Of a stretch of DNA of 43,325 bases, positions 40,691-43,325 are shown in pieces. The DNA lies in assembly GCA_025055215.1 (NCBI GenBank), contig JANWYO010000263.1, forward strand, positions 1 through 43,325. Direction: 5' to 3'. A program made the translations under genes and the position numbers. The notes under the pieces are model-generated. The model did not search any database. It saw only the letters and a program-made list of their open reading frames with translations, and was not told where the DNA came from. The DNA comes from Gemmataceae bacterium. GTDB lineage: Bacteria > Planctomycetota > Planctomycetia > Gemmatales > Gemmataceae. Position 1 is the first letter of the stretch. Each line of letters starts with the position of its first letter.

Positions 40691-43325
40691 CTATACCGAG
40701 GCCGTCGGCCAACGCAAGAGGTGTTTCAGGCACGCGTACAGGGCTTCGGGCGCTTGCTCGCCCGGCGCCAGCCGGAAGTACGCACTGCCACCGTCCACGA
40801 CGCGCAATCGGCCGGCGCTCCGGGCCGCGAGCTTTTCGATTTTGCGGGGCTGGCGAAAGCCGATGACGACGTCGATGGGGGCCAACGGACTGAGTTGCTC
40901 CAGCCGCAGCGTGGCGATCTGCCAGCGCGAGGCCAGGATTCGCAACTCCGCCATGCGGAGCAGCCATTCCACCGTCTCCGGCACAGGGCCGAAGCGGTCG
41001 CGCAGCTCCTGACGGAACTCCGCCAGCCGCTCCGGCGTGCGCACGCGAGCCAGTCGGCGATAGACCTCGATCCGTTGCCGCTGCCCTGGAACATAGTCAC
41101 GCGGCAGGAGGGCCGGCCACGGCAATTCCACGGTGACATCCAACGGCGTCTTCACCGGCAGGTTCTTCAGCCGGCGCACGGCCTGTTCGAGCAGCTGGCA
41201 GTACAACTCGTAGCCGACCGCGGCGATGTGTCCGCTCTGCTGCGGGCCGAGGATGTTGCCGGCGCCGCGGATTTCCAAGTCGCGAAGGGCAATCTTGAAC
41301 CCAGCCCCCAGCTCGGTGAATTCCTCAATTGCCTTGAGCCGCCGCGCCGCGGTGGGCGATAAGGCCCGGTCGTCGGCCAGCAGCAGGTAAGCATACGCCC
41401 GGTGCTTGTACCGGCCGACCCGGCCACGGAGTTGGTGGAGGTCGGCCAGGCCGTACCTATCGGCTTGATTGATGAAGATGGTATTGGCGTTGGGGATGTC
41501 CACGCCGCTCTCGATGATCGTGGTGGCCACGAGCACGTCGGTTTCGCGGCGGACAAACTGGAGCATCCCATGTTCCAGTTCGTCTTCCGGCATCTGCCCA
41601 TGCACCACCCCGACCCGGGCTTCGGGGACGATGCGGCGGATTTGGTCCGCGATTTCGTGGATGTTGTAGACGCGGTTGTGGACGAAATACACCTGCCCCT
41701 CGCGGTTCAGCTCCCGCAGGATGGCGTGGCGGATCAACACCGGGTCAAAACGGGCGATGCGCGTCTCGATGGCCAGCCGGTCCGGCGGCGGTGTCTCCAG
41801 ATTGCTGATGTCGCGGATCCCCAAAAGCGACAGGTGCAGCGTGCGCGGGATGGGCGTGGCCGTCATCGTCAGCACGTCCACCGTTTGCCGCAGTTTCTTA
41901 AGCCGCTCTTTGTGTTCGACCCCGAAGCGTTGCTCTTCATCGATGACGACCAGGCCGAGGTCTTTGAAGCGGACATCGGCACTGAGGAGGCGATGGGTCC
42001 CAATGATGATGTCGATGCCGCCGTGGGCCAGGCGGTCGAGGATGCCGCGCTGCTCGGCGGGGGAGCGGAAGCGGTTGAGGCATTCCACGGTGAAGGGGTA
42101 CTCGGCCAGGCGGTCGCGGAAGGTGCGGTAGTGCTGTTCGGCGAGGATGGTCGTGGGGACGAGGACGGCGACTTGCTTGCCGTGGTCGACGGCCTTGAAA
42201 GCGGCCCGGATGGCGAGTTCGGTCTTGCCGTAGCCCACGTCGCCGCACAGCAGCCGGTCCATAGGTCGAGGCCGTTCCATATCGCGCTTGATCTCGGCGA
42301 GCGAGGCGAGCTGGTCGGGGGTTTCCTGGTAGGGGAAGGAAGCCTCAAACTCAGCCTGCCACTCGGAGTCGGGCGGGTACGCCACCCCCGGCTGCGACTC
42401 GCGCAGGGCCTGCAACTCGACCATCTCGGCGGCCAAGTCGAGGACCGCCTCTTCAACTTTCTCCTTTCGCCGCTGCCAGCCGGTGCCACCGAATTTCGAC
42501 AATTCCGGCTCGCCCCGACCGCCGCCAACATATTTCTGCACCAGGTCGATCTTGCTGGCCGGGACGTAAATCCGCACCCCGTCGCGGAACTCCAAGACCA
42601 GGTGTTCCTCGACGTGGCCGTTTTTCTCCAGCGCTTGCATGCCGCGGTAGCGGGCGATGCCGTGGCTGACGTGGACGACAAAGTCCCCTTCGGCGAGGTC
42701 GAGGAAGCTGTCGATGGTCCGTGATTCCACGCGCCGTCGCGGCACCACCGGGCGAACATCCTCCCGGTGAAACAATTCCTGGCCGCCCAGCACGACCAAG
42801 CCCGCATCCACTAGGCGGAAGCCCGCCCTGACCCGGCCGACCAGCAATCGCAGACGGTCCGACTGCGCCAGCTGCCCGGCGGCCAAGACGTCGGTCAGGC
42901 GTTTGATTTCCGCTTCGTTGTGGCAGGCAATGAGCACCCGATCGCTGGCCGCCGCTTGGTCCAACTCGTCTCGCAGCCGGGACACCTGGCCGCTGAAGCG
43001 CTCCACCGATTCCACCCGCAGGTGGCAGGCCGCCTCCACCGACACACTTGGCAGGGCCGTCAGCGTCACGCTCGGAAAGCGCAACAGCTGCTGCACCACC
43101 GCCGACACGGAAAAAAGCCCACGGATGTCCACCACCCGCTCGAGGTAGTGCTTCCCCTGCTCGTCAAGTTCGTCCGGCTCCACGAGGATCGTCCAGGAGT
43201 GGGGCGGGAGGTAGTCGCACAGATGACCGGTGTCGCGGGGTTCGGCGGGCGGGACACCGTCGGGGGGCCGGCCCGGGGCGGCCGCCCCCCCCCCGGGGGC
43301 CCCCCGGGGCCGGGGGGTGAGGGAC
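40691..43325 (-). CDS. mfd: Transcription-repair coupling factor Mfd (N-terminus cut by window edge)
   Basis: DNA translocase that removes stalled RNA polymerase and recruits UvrA. The frame is open to the window edge, so the annotated GTG at 43183 is internal and the N-terminal UvrB-like region is incomplete. Visible in order are the RNA-polymerase-binding CarD-like domain (LAEGDFVVHVSHGIARYRG), Walker A GDVGYGKTE, DEEQRFG, TMTATPIPRTL, the second RecA-like domain with IIESGVDIPNANT and QLRGRVGR, and the C-terminal TRCF domain ending LLRWPTASV. The last 65 bases before the edge are low-complexity and their translation should not be trusted. Confidence 0.96.
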   Translation of the reverse strand, partial: SLTPRPRGAPGGGAAAPGRPPDGVPPAEPRDTGHLCDYLPPHSWTILVEPDELDEQGKHYLERVVDIRGLFSVSAVVQQLLRFPSVTLTALPSVSVEAACHLRVESVERFSGQVSRLRDELDQAAASDRVLIACHNEAEIKRLTDVLAAGQLAQSDRLRLLVGRVRAGFRLVDAGLVVLGGQELFHREDVRPVVPRRRVESRTIDSFLDLAEGDFVVHVSHGIARYRGMQALEKNGHVEEHLVLEFRDGVRIYVPASKIDLVQKYVGGGRGEPELSKFGGTGWQRRKEKVEEAVLDLAAEMVELQALRESQPGVAYPPDSEWQAEFEASFPYQETPDQLASLAEIKRDMERPRPMDRLLCGDVGYGKTELAIRAAFKAVDHGKQVAVLVPTTILAEQHYRTFRDRLAEYPFTVECLNRFRSPAEQRGILDRLAHGGIDIIIGTHRLLSADVRFKDLGLVVIDEEQRFGVEHKERLKKLRQTVDVLTMTATPIPRTLHLSLLGIRDISNLETPPPDRLAIETRIARFDPVLIRHAILRELNREGQVYFVHNRVYNIHEIADQIRRIVPEARVGVVHGQMPEDELEHGMLQFVRRETDVLVATTIIESGVDIPNANTIFINQADRYGLADLHQLRGRVGRYKHRAYAYLLLADDRALSPTAARRLKAIEEFTELGAGFKIALRDLEIRGAGNILGPQQSGHIAAVGYELYCQLLEQAVRRLKNLPVKTPLDVTVELPWPALLPRDYVPGQRQRIEVYRRLARVRTPERLAEFRQELRDRFGPVPETVEWLLRMAELRILASRWQIATLRLEQLSPLAPIDVVIGFRQPRKIEKLAARSAGRLRVVDGGSAYFRLAPGEQAPEALYACLKHLLRWPTASV
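43255..43325. other. Low-complexity G/C-only window edge
   Basis: From about 43261 nearly every base is G or C, in homopolymer runs (for example ten consecutive C at 43284-43293), unlike the codon texture of the rest of mfd. It looks like error-prone sequence at a contig end and not biological sequence. Confidence 0.7.

Noticed and set aside
41402-42724. 440-residue plus-strand frame across mfd
   Set aside because: Antisense shadow; the Mfd helicase motifs fix the coding strand.

Overview
The window reads as a high-GC planctomycete, most likely of the Gemmata lineage (order Gemmatales). This rests on family content, not on a marker gene. Seen together are a DUF1592-type planctomycete cytochrome, a DUF1552 protein, a sulfatase, two Tat-exported Gfo/Idh/MocA oxidoreductases, a SUMF1-fold protein, a Ser/Thr kinase with a C-terminal membrane anchor, and fhcA of the tetrahydromethanopterin C1 pathway. 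Both edges cut genes. The right edge ends in an almost pure G/C run that looks like a poor-quality contig end. No rRNA, tRNA, CRISPR array or complete insertion sequence was seen.

Layout. 1-3435 (minus): a TroABCD-like metal ABC transporter with two permeases, headed by a perfect 20-bp palindrome that is a good candidate for a metal-repressor operator. 3825-7044 (minus): esterase, Gfo/Idh oxidoreductase and creatininase-family amidohydrolase. 7500-8837 (plus): a near-consensus sigma-70 promoter, an unlisted small ORF with a strong Shine-Dalgarno sequence, then a sigma-70 family factor. 8947-11544: family-4 uracil-DNA glycosylase, N-carbamoylputrescine amidase-like enzyme and a DUF1232 membrane protein. 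11683-16938 (minus): DUF1592 cytochrome, DUF1552 protein and sulfatase as one unit. 17142-21549: Ser/Thr kinase, DUF971 + Mrp/ApbC pair, and a secreted protein of unknown function. 21702-24271 (plus): fhcA, a PII protein lacking the uridylylated Tyr51, and a receiver-like protein. 24389-28995 (minus): DUF2325 protein, small membrane protein, conserved unknown and ApbE. 29041-31460 (plus): SUMF1-fold protein and a second Gfo/Idh. 31550-38200: a tripartite RND efflux system, with adaptor and pump on plus and outer-membrane factor on minus. The outer-membrane factor is followed by a small Cys-rich repeat protein whose tail overlaps the pump gene. 38898-43325: coiled-coil lipoprotein, SurA/PpiC-type foldase and truncated Mfd.

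The most interesting non-gene signal is a family of dispersed intergenic repeats built on a GCGAAACGATCAATCC-like core, often with an inverted partner. Copies lie at 3501-3580, 7195-7352, 10869-10995 and, more degenerate, 18880-19275. They account for most of the longer non-coding stretches. Other points worth following are the small ORF upstream of the sigma factor, the fhcA-PII pairing, the RND pump with an extra hydrophobic block, and the 19-residue Cys repeats beside the efflux genes.
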